A stretch of 64,000 nucleotides of DNA from Stenotrophomonas africana. Lineage in GTDB: Bacteria; Pseudomonadota; Gammaproteobacteria; Xanthomonadales; Xanthomonadaceae. The position numbers and the translations under genes are program-made. The DNA is taken from positions 124,001-188,000 of the forward strand of contig NZ_JABEME010000004.1 in NCBI RefSeq assembly GCF_013004645.1, read 5' to 3'. Positions 1 through 8,848 of the stretch are shown one piece after another. Numbering within the stretch: the stretch's first letter is position 1; each line of letters starts with the position of its first letter. The notes below the pieces were generated by a model. It had not been told where the DNA came from. It saw nothing but the letters and a program-made list of their open reading frames with translations, and searched no databases.

Positions 1-14
1 CACTACCGGTGCAG

Positions 15-377
15 TCAGTCTTCGTCGGCGTGCTCGGCCACGCTGTCTTCCGCGTCATCGTCGGCATCGAAGCGCTGCTCATGCACCGGGCCCGACGCCG
101 GGCCGGCTGCCTTCAGCGGATGCGCGGCGATGCGCGCCTCGTAATCCTGCACCAGCGCCTCACGCTGCGGCTCGCTCAGTTCCTGCCAGTGGCAGTCCAG
201 CAGCGCGCCTTCCAGCGAGTACAGCAGGTTCAGGCTGGGCCTGAAGCCGGCGCGCTTGACCTTGACGAAGGCGCCCACCGCACCGATCGCAACCAGGTCT
301 TCGCGGCTGCGCAGGCCGACCTGGCGCAGCCACGCCGCACTCTTCGGGCCGATGTTGCGCAGCTTCGGCGTGCTCAT
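15..377 (-). CDS. TfoX C-terminal domain protein
   Basis: Protein of 120 aa. Residues about 5-80 match the TfoX C-terminal domain: it opens with LRNIGPKSAAWLRQVG and continues with a helical segment (SLNLLYSLEGALLDCHW) typical of these short helix-hairpin-helix-like proteins. The acidic tail is rich in D and E. The N-terminal TfoX domain of the competence regulator is absent, so this is a stand-alone C-terminal-domain protein and a role in competence cannot be assumed. It overlaps the upstream msrC by an ATGA stop-start, so the two are probably co-transcribed. The family is well recognised; the function is unknown. Confidence 0.85.
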   Translation of the reverse strand: MSTPKLRNIGPKSAAWLRQVGLRSREDLVAIGAVGAFVKVKRAGFRPSLNLLYSLEGALLDCHWQELSEPQREALVQDYEARIAAHPLKAAGPASGPVHEQRFDADDDAEDSVAEHADED

Positions 378-856
378 CCCAGCGCCTCGATGAACACGCG
401 GGCGATGGCTTCCAGGCCGGCCTGGTCGTCGGCATCGAAGCGGCCGACCTTCGGGCTGTCGATATCGAACACGCCGATCAGTTCATCACCGCGCAGCAGC
501 GGCACCACCAGCTCCGAACGCGAGGCCGAATCGCAGGCGATGTGGCCGGGGAAGGCATCGACGTCGTCCACGCGCTGGGTCACGCGCTGGCTGGCGGCGG
601 CACCGCACACGCCCTTGTCCAGCGGGATGCGCACGCAGGCCGGCAGGCCCTGGAACGGGCCGACCACCAGCTCCTTGCCGTCGTACAGGTAGAAGCCCAC
701 CCAGTTCAGGTCGGGCAGGGCGTGGTAAACCAGTGCCGAGAGGTTGGCCGCGTTGGCGATGCGGTCGGACTCGGCGTAGACCAGGCCACGGGCCTGTTCC
801 AGCAGCTGGGCGTATTGTTCCGGCTTGCTGCCGGTGAGCGAGGCATTGGCGAACAT
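374..856 (-). CDS. msrC: GAF-domain free methionine-(R)-sulfoxide reductase (fRMsr)
   Basis: A 160-aa single GAF domain, the usual length for fRMsr (E. coli MsrC/YebR), a cytosolic enzyme that reduces free Met-R-sulfoxide. The family's cysteines are visible: PACVRIPLDKGVCGAAA holds two and HIACDSAS holds the third. The core NWVGFYLYDGKELVVGPFQG is characteristic. Start at ATG 856; the stop overlaps the TfoX_C gene by ATGA. It lies about 2.5 kb from a second, peptide-directed Met-sulfoxide system (msrB-dipZ-msrA), but no operon joins them. Confident on family and reaction. Confidence 0.92.
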   Translation of the reverse strand: MFANASLTGSKPEQYAQLLEQARGLVYAESDRIANAANLSALVYHALPDLNWVGFYLYDGKELVVGPFQGLPACVRIPLDKGVCGAAASQRVTQRVDDVDAFPGHIACDSASRSELVVPLLRGDELIGVFDIDSPKVGRFDADDQAGLEAIARVFIEALG

Positions 857-924
857 GCCTGCAGTCTAGCAAGCGCGCCGGGCCGGCGATAATGCACGCT
901 CTGTTGCCCCGTTGGAGCCCGTCG

Positions 925-1611
925 ATGCCGTTGCCCGCCACGCTGCCGCCCGCCCTGTTCGTCACCGGCACCGATACCGAGATCGGCAAGACTGCGGCCA
1001 GCACCGCACTGCTGCATGCGCTGCGCCGGCGCGGCCTGCGCGCGGTCGGCATGAAGCCGGTGGCCAGCGGCAGCGAGGACCTGGGCCAGGGCCTGCGCAA
1101 CGAGGATGCATTGGCGCTGCAGGCGGCCAGTTGGCCGGTGCCGGACTATGCCGACCTGAACCCGTTTGCGCTGCGCCTGCCACTGGCGCCGGAGCTGGCC
1201 GCTGCCGAGGATGGCGTGCAGGTGGAGCTGGCGCCGATCGTGGCGGCGTTCGAACGTCTGCGTGCACAGGCCGATGTGGTGGTGGTGGAGGGTGTTGGCG
1301 GTTGGCTGGCGCCGGTCTCGGCCACGCTCGACCAGCTCGACCTGGTGCGCGCATTGCGGTTGCCGGTGTTGCTGGTGGTGGGCATGCGGCTGGGCTGCGT
1401 CAACCACGCGCGACTGACCGCGCAGTCGCTGCAGGCCAGCGGCGTGGATTGCCTGGGCTGGATCGGCAACCACATCGACCCGGCGATGCAGCGCCAGGAT
1501 GAAAACATCGCCACACTGCAGCAGCGCCTGCCGATGCCGTACTGGGGGCGGCTGCCGCATCTGCCGGGGGCGGATGGTGAAGCGCTGAGCGCGCACCTGC
1601 TCGACGCCTGA
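925..1611 (+). CDS. bioD: ATP-dependent dethiobiotin synthetase
   Basis: A 228-aa enzyme that converts 7,8-diaminopelargonate, CO2 and ATP into dethiobiotin, the penultimate step of biotin synthesis. The P-loop GTDTEIGKT lies near residues 15-23, followed by GMKPVASG (conserved Lys) and VEGVGGWLAPV, all BioD hallmarks. An in-frame ATG exists at 892, but a GGAG motif at 914-917 sits correctly for ATG 925 and the encoded protein then begins just before the P-loop strand, so 925 was chosen. No other bio gene is in the window. A SMAG repeat dimer follows the stop. Confidence 0.95.
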   Translation: MPLPATLPPALFVTGTDTEIGKTAASTALLHALRRRGLRAVGMKPVASGSEDLGQGLRNEDALALQAASWPVPDYADLNPFALRLPLAPELAAAEDGVQVELAPIVAAFERLRAQADVVVVEGVGGWLAPVSATLDQLDLVRALRLPVLLVVGMRLGCVNHARLTAQSLQASGVDCLGWIGNHIDPAMQRQDENIATLQQRLPMPYWGRLPHLPGADGEALSAHLLDA

Positions 1612-1643
1612 ATTGCTGAAACGCGAAATCGATGCCGGAGAGG

Positions 1644-1730
1644 GTAGAGTCGACTGTCAGTCGACTCGCGCGCGCAGCGCGGGATTTTCGGGCATCCGGT
1701 GAAGAGCAGTCGACTAACAGTCGACTCTAC
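1644..1730. repeat. SMAG-type palindrome dimer (tail-to-tail)
   Basis: Two GTAG-headed units face each other: GTAGAGTCGACTGTCAGTCG at 1644-1663 (unit to 1666) and its near-mirror, ending CTAC, at 1708-1730. Each unit contains the self-complementary block AGTCGACT twice, so it folds alone, and the two units can also pair with each other. This matches the SMAG repeats (S. maltophilia GTAG REP-like elements). It lies between the convergent bioD and mocR genes, where it may stabilise or terminate both mRNAs. Confidence 0.8.
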
Positions 1731-1733
1731 CTA

Positions 1734-3179
1734 TCAATCAGCCCGCGCCAGCTCCCGCGCGATCGCACCCAGCCTCTCCACCGCACCGATGAAGCGTGCA
1801 TCCAGCGTCTGGCAGCACGACAGCCGCAGGCAGTGGCGGTAGCGTGCGCCGCGCGAATAGACCTGGCCGGGCATGAACACGATGTCCTCCTGCAGTGCAC
1901 GCTCGAACAGCTCGCGCGTATCCACGCCCGGCAGTTCCAGCCACAGCAGGAATCCGCCCTGCGGTTCGGTGGCACGGGTGCCGGCCGGGAAGTGTTCGGC
2001 CACCAGCTGGCGCAGGCGCCCGACCTGTTCGCGATACAGGCGACGCATGCGGTGCAGGTGGTGCTCGTAGCTGCCCGCCTCCAGGTACGCCGCCACCGCA
2101 TCGCCGAGCAACTGCGGCTCGCCGCCGGTGGACTGGAATTTCAGCAGCGCGATGCGTTCGGCGAAGCGGCCTCCATCCAGCCAGCCGATGCGGTAATCCG
2201 GCGCCAGTGTCTTGGAGAAACCACCGACCACCATCACCCAGCCATCGCGATCGAAGGCCTTCAGGAGCGGTGCCGGCGGTTCGCAGAACTGCAGCTCGGC
2301 GTACACCGCATCCTCGATCAGGGGCAGTTGCCGTGCGTTGACCAGTTCGGCCAGGCGTTGCTTGGCCACTGTCGGCATGGTGCAGCCGAGCGGGTTGTGC
2401 ACGGTCGGCATCACCACCAGAGCCGCCAGCGGCGTGTGCTCCAGCAGCGCATCCAGCGCATCCACATCCAGTCCGTGCTGTGGGTGGGTGGGCAGTTCGA
2501 TGGCCTGCAGACCGAGGTTGGCCAGCAGGGGGTACAGGTTGAAGTAGGACGGCGCCTCGATGCCCACCGCATCACCGGGCTGGGTGACCGCGCGCAGCGC
2601 CAGCTGCAGCGCTTCCATCGCACCGTGGGTCAGCAGCAGGCGTTCGCTGTGGGTGTGCAGGCCCATGCGCGGGCCACGTCGCACGATCTGCGCCAGCAGA
2701 CGCGGCGATCCGTTTGGTCGCGCATAGGTCTCCACCGTCTGCTGGCCGTGGCGCAGCACCTGCGCGGTGTGACGGGCCAGCTGAGCGCCTGGATAGAACT
2801 GGCGACCGCGCGGGCCGGCGAAGGCGAGGTCGATCACGCCGGGGCGACGTTGTGCCTCCAGCACGCGGGCCATCAGCACCTGCTGCAGCGGCGCGGTGGG
2901 CGCGGACGGGGTGTCGCGCAGCGAACGCTCCGGCACCGACAGCCGCGGCGCCACCTCGAAGCCGGCCTTGGGCCGCGGAATGACCAGGCCGGCATCCTCC
3001 AGCTGGCGATAGGCGGCAATCACTGTGTTCAGGCTGAGCCTGCGCTGCAGGGCCATCTGCCGCAGCGAGGGCAGGCGGCTGCCGACCGGAAGGCGGCCGC
3101 CGTGGATGGCTTCGGCCAGCTCGTCGGACAGCCGCTGGTAGCGGGGTGGGATCATCGCGCTCTGGTCATCTGTATCCAT
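1734..3179 (-). CDS. MocR-family transcriptional regulator (GntR HTH + class I aminotransferase fold)
   Basis: A 481-aa protein. An N-terminal winged helix (about residues 10-75, IPPRYQRLSDELAEAIHGGRLPVG... then LSLNTVIAAYRQLEDAGL) is followed by a full-length aminotransferase-like domain. In that domain GGFSKTLAPDYRIGW carries the PLP-binding Lys, and PHG...YFNLYPLL and DAVYAEL are fold type I landmarks. MocR proteins sense PLP or amino-acid ligands and usually regulate a divergent neighbour. The open frame extends to 3386 but ATG 3179 is preceded by GGGAAA and begins just ahead of the HTH; ATG 3194 is an alternative. No divergent protein gene is present, which makes the target unclear (see the + strand terminator at 3276). 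Confidence 0.85.
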   Translation of the reverse strand: MDTDDQSAMIPPRYQRLSDELAEAIHGGRLPVGSRLPSLRQMALQRRLSLNTVIAAYRQLEDAGLVIPRPKAGFEVAPRLSVPERSLRDTPSAPTAPLQQVLMARVLEAQRRPGVIDLAFAGPRGRQFYPGAQLARHTAQVLRHGQQTVETYARPNGSPRLLAQIVRRGPRMGLHTHSERLLLTHGAMEALQLALRAVTQPGDAVGIEAPSYFNLYPLLANLGLQAIELPTHPQHGLDVDALDALLEHTPLAALVVMPTVHNPLGCTMPTVAKQRLAELVNARQLPLIEDAVYAELQFCEPPAPLLKAFDRDGWVMVVGGFSKTLAPDYRIGWLDGGRFAERIALLKFQSTGGEPQLLGDAVAAYLEAGSYEHHLHRMRRLYREQVGRLRQLVAEHFPAGTRATEPQGGFLLWLELPGVDTRELFERALQEDIVFMPGQVYSRGARYRHCLRLSCCQTLDARFIGAVERLGAIARELARAD

Positions 3180-3275
3180 CGAATTTCCCGCCATCTGGTG
3201 CTGTACCCATGATGATGGCGAGCCTAGCATGTCGTTGTCGGCCGGGCCTGATCGGGGCACGGCCGGTCTTTCGAA

Positions 3276-3307
3276 ACGCACGGCCGGATGGCCGTGCGTC
3301 TTTTTTT
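3276..3307 (+). terminator. Strong intrinsic terminator with no + strand gene before it
   Basis: A perfect 10-bp GC-rich stem (ACGCACGGCC / GGCCGTGCGT, loop GGAT, 3276-3299) is followed by C and seven T on the + strand. All protein genes within 2 kb either side are on the minus strand except bioD, which ends at 1611. The structure therefore terminates either an unannotated short + strand RNA starting upstream of mocR (after about 3180) or antisense read-through. Confidence 0.75.
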
Positions 3308-3311
3308 GTGT

Positions 3312-3376
3312 GTAGAGCCGAGCCCATGCTCGGCTGTACTTCCGCCAACGGCAGCCGAGCGTAGGCTCGGCTCTAC
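3312..3376. repeat. SMAG-type palindrome dimer
   Basis: GTAGAGCCGAGCCCATGCTC begins at 3312 (unit 3312-3335), and a mirrored unit ending CTAC occupies 3353-3376. Each arm carries AGCCGAGC / GCTCGGCT. The architecture is that of the dimer at 1644-1730 but the stem sequence differs, as expected for SMAG subfamilies. It lies between msrA and mocR. Confidence 0.8.
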
Positions 3377-3421
3377 AGAAGAGCACCGCCGAGCGTCGGC
3401 CAGCCCAAGGGGGAATGCCGG

Positions 3422-4159
<738 letters not shown>

Positions 4160-4173
4160 CGTGTGCTCCCGGT

Positions 4174-5943
4174 TCAACCGAAGGTGAAGGCGTAGGCCTG
4201 CACGCCCGCGTCAAGGAATTCGATCTCGAAGCGGTGCGGGCCGATCGTGCCGCGCTGTCGGATCAGCTGGTACAGGCGGTGCTCGTCGACCACACCGCTG
4301 CCATCGGCACCGACATCGCTGCCGGCATCGCCGGCGGGCAGCGGCTTGCCGTCCAACAGCACGCGGAAGCGCACCGGCTTTCCACCCTGGCCCGGCGCCA
4401 GCACCAGATGCAGGTCGCGCGCATGGAACTGGAAGGCGATGCGGCCACCGGCCTGCTGCAGCTGTGCGGCTTCGTCGCTGACGGTCCAGCGTCCGGACAG
4501 GCCCCACTGGTTCAACGCGAGCGTGGCCGGCATGGTGTAGTCGAACGCGGTATCGCTGCGCTGCCCGCCGGGCGAGGAGAACTGCTCGGCGCGGGCGTGG
4601 CCCAGATAGGTTTCCGGCGAGCGCAGATTGCCCATGTCGGCCTGCGCGGCCACGCCCTTCAGATCGGCGGCGGCCGGATCGGCCGGCGGTGGCAGATTCG
4701 TCTGGCCTGCTTCGGTCAGCAGGCGACGGATCATCTGTTCCGAGCGCGCATAGTTGCCTTCGCCGAACTGGTGCCCGCGGATGTTGCCCTGCGCATCGAC
4801 GAAATACTGCGCCGGCCAGTAGCGGTTGTTGAACGCGCGCCAGATGGAGTACTGGTTGTCGAGCGCCACCGGGTACTCGACCTTCAGCTGCTGCACGGCC
4901 TTCATCACATTGCGCGGGTCACGTTCGAATGCGAACTCTGGCGTGTGCACGCCGATCACCACCAGGCCATGGTCGCGGTAGCGACGTTCCCATTCGTGCA
5001 CGAACGGCATCGCACGCAGGCAGTTGATGCAGGAGTACGTCCAGAAATCGACCAGCACTACCTTCCCGCGCAGCTGCTGGTTCGTCAGCGGCGGGCTGTT
5101 GAGCCAGCCGGTGGCGCCGTCCAGCGCGGGCAGGGTGCCTTCCACCGGCAACGGTGCATCGGCCGCGGCGTTGGCACCGGCCATCATCATCATCGGCGGT
5201 GCCGCTGGCTGCGCACCGGGTACCGCGTCCAGCAAGCCCTGCTCGATGCGCGCAGTGCTGACCGTCGAAAGGCGGGTCAGCAGGCCGGTATCCCATCCCA
5301 GGCCGATCGCCACTACGGCCAGCAGCGCCGCCACACCCAACACCTTGCGCAATACATCGCCGAGGCCAAGCCGCGCCTGCAGCGCACGGAACACGCGGCC
5401 GCCCACCCACACCGCCAGCGCCAGCGCGGTGATCGCACCCAGCGCATACGCCAGCAGCAGCGCACTGGTACCGACGCTGGCGCCATGCAGGGCAGCACCG
5501 GTCAGCACCAGACCGAGGATTGGCCCGGCGCAGGGTGCCCACAGCAGGCCGGTGGCGATGCCGATCAGCAGCGAGGTCCACGCGCCGCCGTGCCCCGCGG
5601 CATCCGCCGCATCGGCACGCGCGCTCAAGCGGGCACCCACGCGCTGGAACGGCGCCAGAAGATGGTCGGCCAGTCGCGGCCACAGCAGGGCGACCGCGAA
5701 CAACGCCATCAACAGCAGGGCGATCCAGCGTCCGACCTGGTTGGCCTGCGCCACCCATTGGCTGCCCACCGCGGCCAGGCTGGCGACCACGGTGAAGGTC
5801 AGTGCCATGCCCAGCAGCAACGGCAGTGTGCTGCGCAGGAAGGGACGGTCGGCACGCGCGAACACGAACGGCAGCACCGGCAGGATGCAGGGGCTGAGCA
5901 GGGTCAATGCGCCCCCCAGGTAAGCAAGCAGCAACAGCAGCAT
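4174..5943 (-). CDS. dipZ: DipZ-like protein: CcdA/DsbD membrane domain + periplasmic thioredoxin + C-terminal beta domain
   Basis: A 589-aa protein. Residues 1-230 are a CcdA-type membrane domain with the paired cysteines of electron carriers, LSPC (Cys19) and WAPC (Cys138). A periplasmic TlpA-like thioredoxin domain has CINC at 305-308 (FWTYSCINC, as in mycobacterial DipZ). The last ~150 residues resemble the C-terminal carbohydrate-binding-like domain of DipZ. It would carry reducing power from cytosolic thioredoxin across the membrane. Start ATG 5943 has CCGGAG upstream and lies 2 nt past the msrB stop; a longer in-frame extension would overlap msrB completely and is rejected. The context says its clients are MsrA and MsrB rather than cytochromes. 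Confidence 0.88.
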   Translation of the reverse strand: MLLLLLAYLGGALTLLSPCILPVLPFVFARADRPFLRSTLPLLLGMALTFTVVASLAAVGSQWVAQANQVGRWIALLLMALFAVALLWPRLADHLLAPFQRVGARLSARADAADAAGHGGAWTSLLIGIATGLLWAPCAGPILGLVLTGAALHGASVGTSALLLAYALGAITALALAVWVGGRVFRALQARLGLGDVLRKVLGVAALLAVVAIGLGWDTGLLTRLSTVSTARIEQGLLDAVPGAQPAAPPMMMMAGANAAADAPLPVEGTLPALDGATGWLNSPPLTNQQLRGKVVLVDFWTYSCINCLRAMPFVHEWERRYRDHGLVVIGVHTPEFAFERDPRNVMKAVQQLKVEYPVALDNQYSIWRAFNNRYWPAQYFVDAQGNIRGHQFGEGNYARSEQMIRRLLTEAGQTNLPPPADPAAADLKGVAAQADMGNLRSPETYLGHARAEQFSSPGGQRSDTAFDYTMPATLALNQWGLSGRWTVSDEAAQLQQAGGRIAFQFHARDLHLVLAPGQGGKPVRFRVLLDGKPLPAGDAGSDVGADGSGVVDEHRLYQLIRQRGTIGPHRFEIEFLDAGVQAYAFTFG

Positions 5944-5945
5944 GG

Positions 5946-6518
5946 TCAGGCTCCGGAAACAGGAGAAGAACCGACCGGCACCCGCCACCCGTCGGCGGTG
6001 CCATCCGTGGCGCCGGGAACGAACACCATCGCCGCACCGTTCATGCAGTAGCGCAGCCCGGTCGGGCGTGGGCCGTCGTTGAACACATGGCCGAGGTGGC
6101 CACCGCAGCGGCGGCAGTGCACCTCTACCCGCAGCATCCCGAAGGTGACGTCGCGGTCTTCGCCGATGGCGTTGTGCAGCGGCGCCCAGAAGCTGGGCCA
6201 GCCGGTGCCGCTCTCGAACTTGGTGGACGATGAGAACAACGGCAGCGCACAGCCGGCGCAGGCGAAGGTGCCCTGCCGGTGTTCCGTGTTGAGCGGGCTG
6301 CTGTACGGGCGCTCGGTGGCCTGCTGGCGCAGCACCGCGTACTGCGCCGGGGTCAGTTGCTGGCGCCACTGCGCATCGCTGTGCATGACTTCGAACTGTC
6401 GCGGCGGGCGCGCTTCAGCGGCCGCCGGGGCGGCGCGGCTGCAGGCCCCCAGGCCGAGCAGGCCGGCGGCGGTGGCAACACCGCCCAGGCCCAGCAGATG
6501 GCGGCGGGACAGGGACAT
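5946..6518 (-). CDS. msrB: Peptide-methionine (R)-S-oxide reductase, exported
   Basis: A 190-aa protein. The N-terminus MSLSRRHLLGLGG has a twin-arginine motif and a hydrophobic stretch ending LGAC (Cys26), so it is a Tat signal with a possible lipobox. The MsrB domain has the zinc pairs CAGC (87-90) and CRRC (135-138), HVFNDG, and RYCMN with nucleophile Cys158. It reduces Met-R-sulfoxide in exported proteins. The upstream in-frame start at 6569 would bury the signal, so ATG 6518 was chosen. It is the first gene of msrB-dipZ-msrA, divergent from a two-component regulator 144 bp away. Confidence 0.94.
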   Translation of the reverse strand: MSLSRRHLLGLGGVATAAGLLGLGACSRAAPAAAEARPPRQFEVMHSDAQWRQQLTPAQYAVLRQQATERPYSSPLNTEHRQGTFACAGCALPLFSSSTKFESGTGWPSFWAPLHNAIGEDRDVTFGMLRVEVHCRRCGGHLGHVFNDGPRPTGLRYCMNGAAMVFVPGATDGTADGWRVPVGSSPVSGA

Positions 6519-6570
6519 GGCGGACTCCGGGAAGGGGCGACGGGGCCATGCTGCGCCCGCCCGGGTCAAC

Positions 6571-6603
6571 GAATCCTCACGCAGGATTCAATTTTTCGTG
6601 AGG
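6571..6603. promoter_or_regulatory. Overlapping inverted repeats in the msrB / response-regulator divergent promoter
   Basis: GAATCC (6571-6576) and GGATTC (6584-6589) form an inverted pair with a 7-bp spacer. Overlapping it, CCTCACG (6575-6581) and CGTGAGG (6597-6603) form a second pair. They lie in the 144-bp gap between the msrB operon and the divergent response-regulator gene, the expected place for an operator serving both. That the neighbouring regulator binds here is inference. Confidence 0.5.
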
Positions 6604-6662
6604 TATCGGCGGCCATCCCGCGCCACAATGCAGCCAGCCTCCCCACTGGCCCCGAGCTGCCG

Positions 6663-7382
6663 ATGTCCACCAAACGCGTGCTGATCGTCGAAGACGATGC
6701 CCACATTGCCGACCTGCTGCGCATGCATCTGGGCGATGAGGGCTACGACGTCGCCCATGCCGCCAGTGGCGACGCCGGCCTGCGCCTGCTCGAGCAGGAC
6801 GGCCCGTGGGATGCGCTGGTGCTGGACGTGATGCTGCCCGGCGTGGACGGCCTGCAGGTCTGCCAGCGTGCACGCGCGATGGCGCGTTATGTGCCGATCA
6901 TCATCATCAGCGCGCGTGGCAGCGAAACCCAGCGCATCGTCGGCCTGGAACTGGGCGCGGATGATTACCTGGCAAAACCCTTCTCGATGCCGGAACTGGT
7001 GGCACGGGTGCGCGCATTGCTGCGCCGTGCCGAGGCGATGGCGCAGAGCGCACGCATCGACGCCGGCGCAATCGAACTGGGCGGCCTGCAACTGGACCCG
7101 GTGGCGCGCACCGCCTCGGTGGACGGCAATGCGCTGGAACTGACCCCGCGTGAGTTCGACCTGCTGCTGTTCTTCGCCCGTCATCCGGACCAGGTGTTCG
7201 CGCGCATGGAACTGCTTAACCAGGTCTGGGGCTACCAGCACGATGGCTACGAACACACGGTCAACACCCACATCAACCGCCTGCGCAGCAAGATCGAGCC
7301 GGACCCGGCCAATCCACGGCGATTGCTGACGGTGTGGGGCCGTGGCTACAAGCTGGTCGACCCGGCCGGGGCGGCGACATGA
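6663..7382 (+). CDS. OmpR-family response regulator
   Basis: A 239-aa protein. The receiver domain (1-120) has the acidic pair at residues 11-12, phospho-acceptor Asp55 (LVLDVMLPG) and Lys105 (YLAKPF). The C-terminal winged helix (about 135-235) has ELTPREFDLLLFF and the wing VWGRGYKLVDP. It overlaps the kinase gene by ATGA, so the pair is translated together. Divergent placement to msrB-dipZ-msrA suggests control of exported Met-sulfoxide repair, by analogy with HprRS and msrPQ in E. coli; that link is inference. An open frame extends upstream to 6279 but covers msrB antisense; ATG 6663 starts directly at the receiver domain. Confidence 0.9.
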   Translation: MSTKRVLIVEDDAHIADLLRMHLGDEGYDVAHAASGDAGLRLLEQDGPWDALVLDVMLPGVDGLQVCQRARAMARYVPIIIISARGSETQRIVGLELGADDYLAKPFSMPELVARVRALLRRAEAMAQSARIDAGAIELGGLQLDPVARTASVDGNALELTPREFDLLLFFARHPDQVFARMELLNQVWGYQHDGYEHTVNTHINRLRSKIEPDPANPRRLLTVWGRGYKLVDPAGAAT

Positions 7383-8848
7383 TCAAACCGAACCTGTGGC
7401 AGAAGCTGGCGGTGGTGATCGCTGCATTGATGCTGATGTGCTGCATGGCACTGCTGGCGCTGCAGATGCGTGCCAATACCCGCCACGAGCAGGAGGTGGT
7501 GCAGCGGCTGTCGCTGGGCCTGGCCGAGCACATCGCCCAGCGCAGCGAGCTGATGGATACCAGCGGCATGCGTGATGCGGCGGTGCGCGCGCTGTTCGGC
7601 CAGTTGATGGCGGTCAATCCCAGCGTCGAGGTCTACCTGCTGGACGACCAGGGCCGTATCCTCGGCCACGATGCGCCCAGTGGGCATCTGGTGCGCAATC
7701 GGGTGGACGTGGCGCCACTGCGTCGCCTGCTGGCCGGTGCGCCGTTGCCGATCCTGGGCGATGACCCGCGCAGCGCGGACGGCCGCAAGGTGTTCAGTGC
7801 CGCACCGTTGATCGTGCAGGGTCGCCAGGCCGGCTATGTGTACGTGGTGCTGGTGGGCGAGCACCGGCAGATGCTGGCCGACGATCTCGCCGCCGGCAGC
7901 CAATGGAACACCACGCTGTGGTCGGTCGTGCTGGTGGGGGGGCTCGGCCTGCTGGCCGGGCTGGTGGCGTTCTATTGGGTGACCCGCCCACTGCGGCGGC
8001 TGACCCGGCGCATCCAGGCCTTCGACATCGATGCGCCGACGCCGCTGCCGCCGCCGGAGCCGCTGCGCCCAGGTGAGCGCGACGAACTGGTGATCCTGGA
8101 ACACGCACACGCGCAGATGGCGCAGCGGCTGGGTGAGCAATGGCAGCAGTTGCGCCAGCAGGACCTGCAGCGGCGCGAACTGGTGGCCAACATCTCGCAT
8201 GACCTGCGCACGCCGTTGTCGTCGCTGCACGGCTATCTGGAAACGCTGGCGTTGAAGGACGCTACGCTGTCGCCGGATGAGCGCCGCCGCTACCTCGGTA
8301 TCGCGTTGGCGCAGAGCGCCAAGGTTGGCCGGCTTGCGCGTGCGCTGTTCGAGCTGGCGCGGCTGGAACATGGCGAAGTGCGCCTGGAGTGGGAAGTGTT
8401 CGCGCTGCCGGAACTGCTGCAGGACGTAGTGCAGAAGTTCGAGCTGGCCGCGCAGGCGCGCAACCAGCGCCTGCACGCCGAGTTCCCGCCGGGCCTGCCA
8501 TTGGTGCGGGCCGACCTGGGCCTGGTCGAGCGGGTGCTGACCAACCTGCTCGACAACGCGTTGCGGCATGCGCCGGAAGGTGGCCGGATCGATGTGCGCC
8601 TGCGTGCGACGCCCGACAGCGTGGAGGTCAGCGTGGCCGATGACGGCCCCGGGGTGGCGCCAGCGCTGCGGAACCAGTTGTTCCAGGCACCGGCTGCGTT
8701 GGGAGCACGGCGCGGCGAGAACGGCGGCTTGGGCCTGTTGATCGTGCAGCGCATCGTGCAGCTGCACGGGCGCCGGATCGAACTGCGCGACAGCGAGCGC
8801 GGCGCGTTGTTCGTGTTTGCCTTGCCGCGTGCCGAACCCGCGGTCTAG
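7379..8848 (+). CDS. Sensor histidine kinase
   Basis: A 489-aa protein. TM1 at about 8-28, a periplasmic sensor domain of about 150 residues (PAS/sCache-like spacing, VEVYLLDDQGRILGHDAP), TM2 at about 180-203, HAMP, H-box NISHDLRTPL with phospho-acceptor His274, then an HATPase with N-box NLLDNALRHA and G-boxes DDGPGV and GGLGLLIVQ. It is the cognate kinase of the preceding regulator (ATGA overlap). Its stop codon TAG and the stop of the convergent kinase gene share the palindrome CTAG at 8845-8848. Confidence 0.9.
   Translation: MIKPNLWQKLAVVIAALMLMCCMALLALQMRANTRHEQEVVQRLSLGLAEHIAQRSELMDTSGMRDAAVRALFGQLMAVNPSVEVYLLDDQGRILGHDAPSGHLVRNRVDVAPLRRLLAGAPLPILGDDPRSADGRKVFSAAPLIVQGRQAGYVYVVLVGEHRQMLADDLAAGSQWNTTLWSVVLVGGLGLLAGLVAFYWVTRPLRRLTRRIQAFDIDAPTPLPPPEPLRPGERDELVILEHAHAQMAQRLGEQWQQLRQQDLQRRELVANISHDLRTPLSSLHGYLETLALKDATLSPDERRRYLGIALAQSAKVGRLARALFELARLEHGEVRLEWEVFALPELLQDVVQKFELAAQARNQRLHAEFPPGLPLVRADLGLVERVLTNLLDNALRHAPEGGRIDVRLRATPDSVEVSVADDGPGVAPALRNQLFQAPAALGARRGENGGLGLLIVQRIVQLHGRRIELRDSERGALFVFALPRAEPAV

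Noticed and set aside
1644..1730. Phage attachment site or insertion-sequence ends
   Set aside because: The GTAG-headed mirrored units match SMAG repeats, recur with other stems at 3312 and 56043, and no transposase or integrase is nearby.
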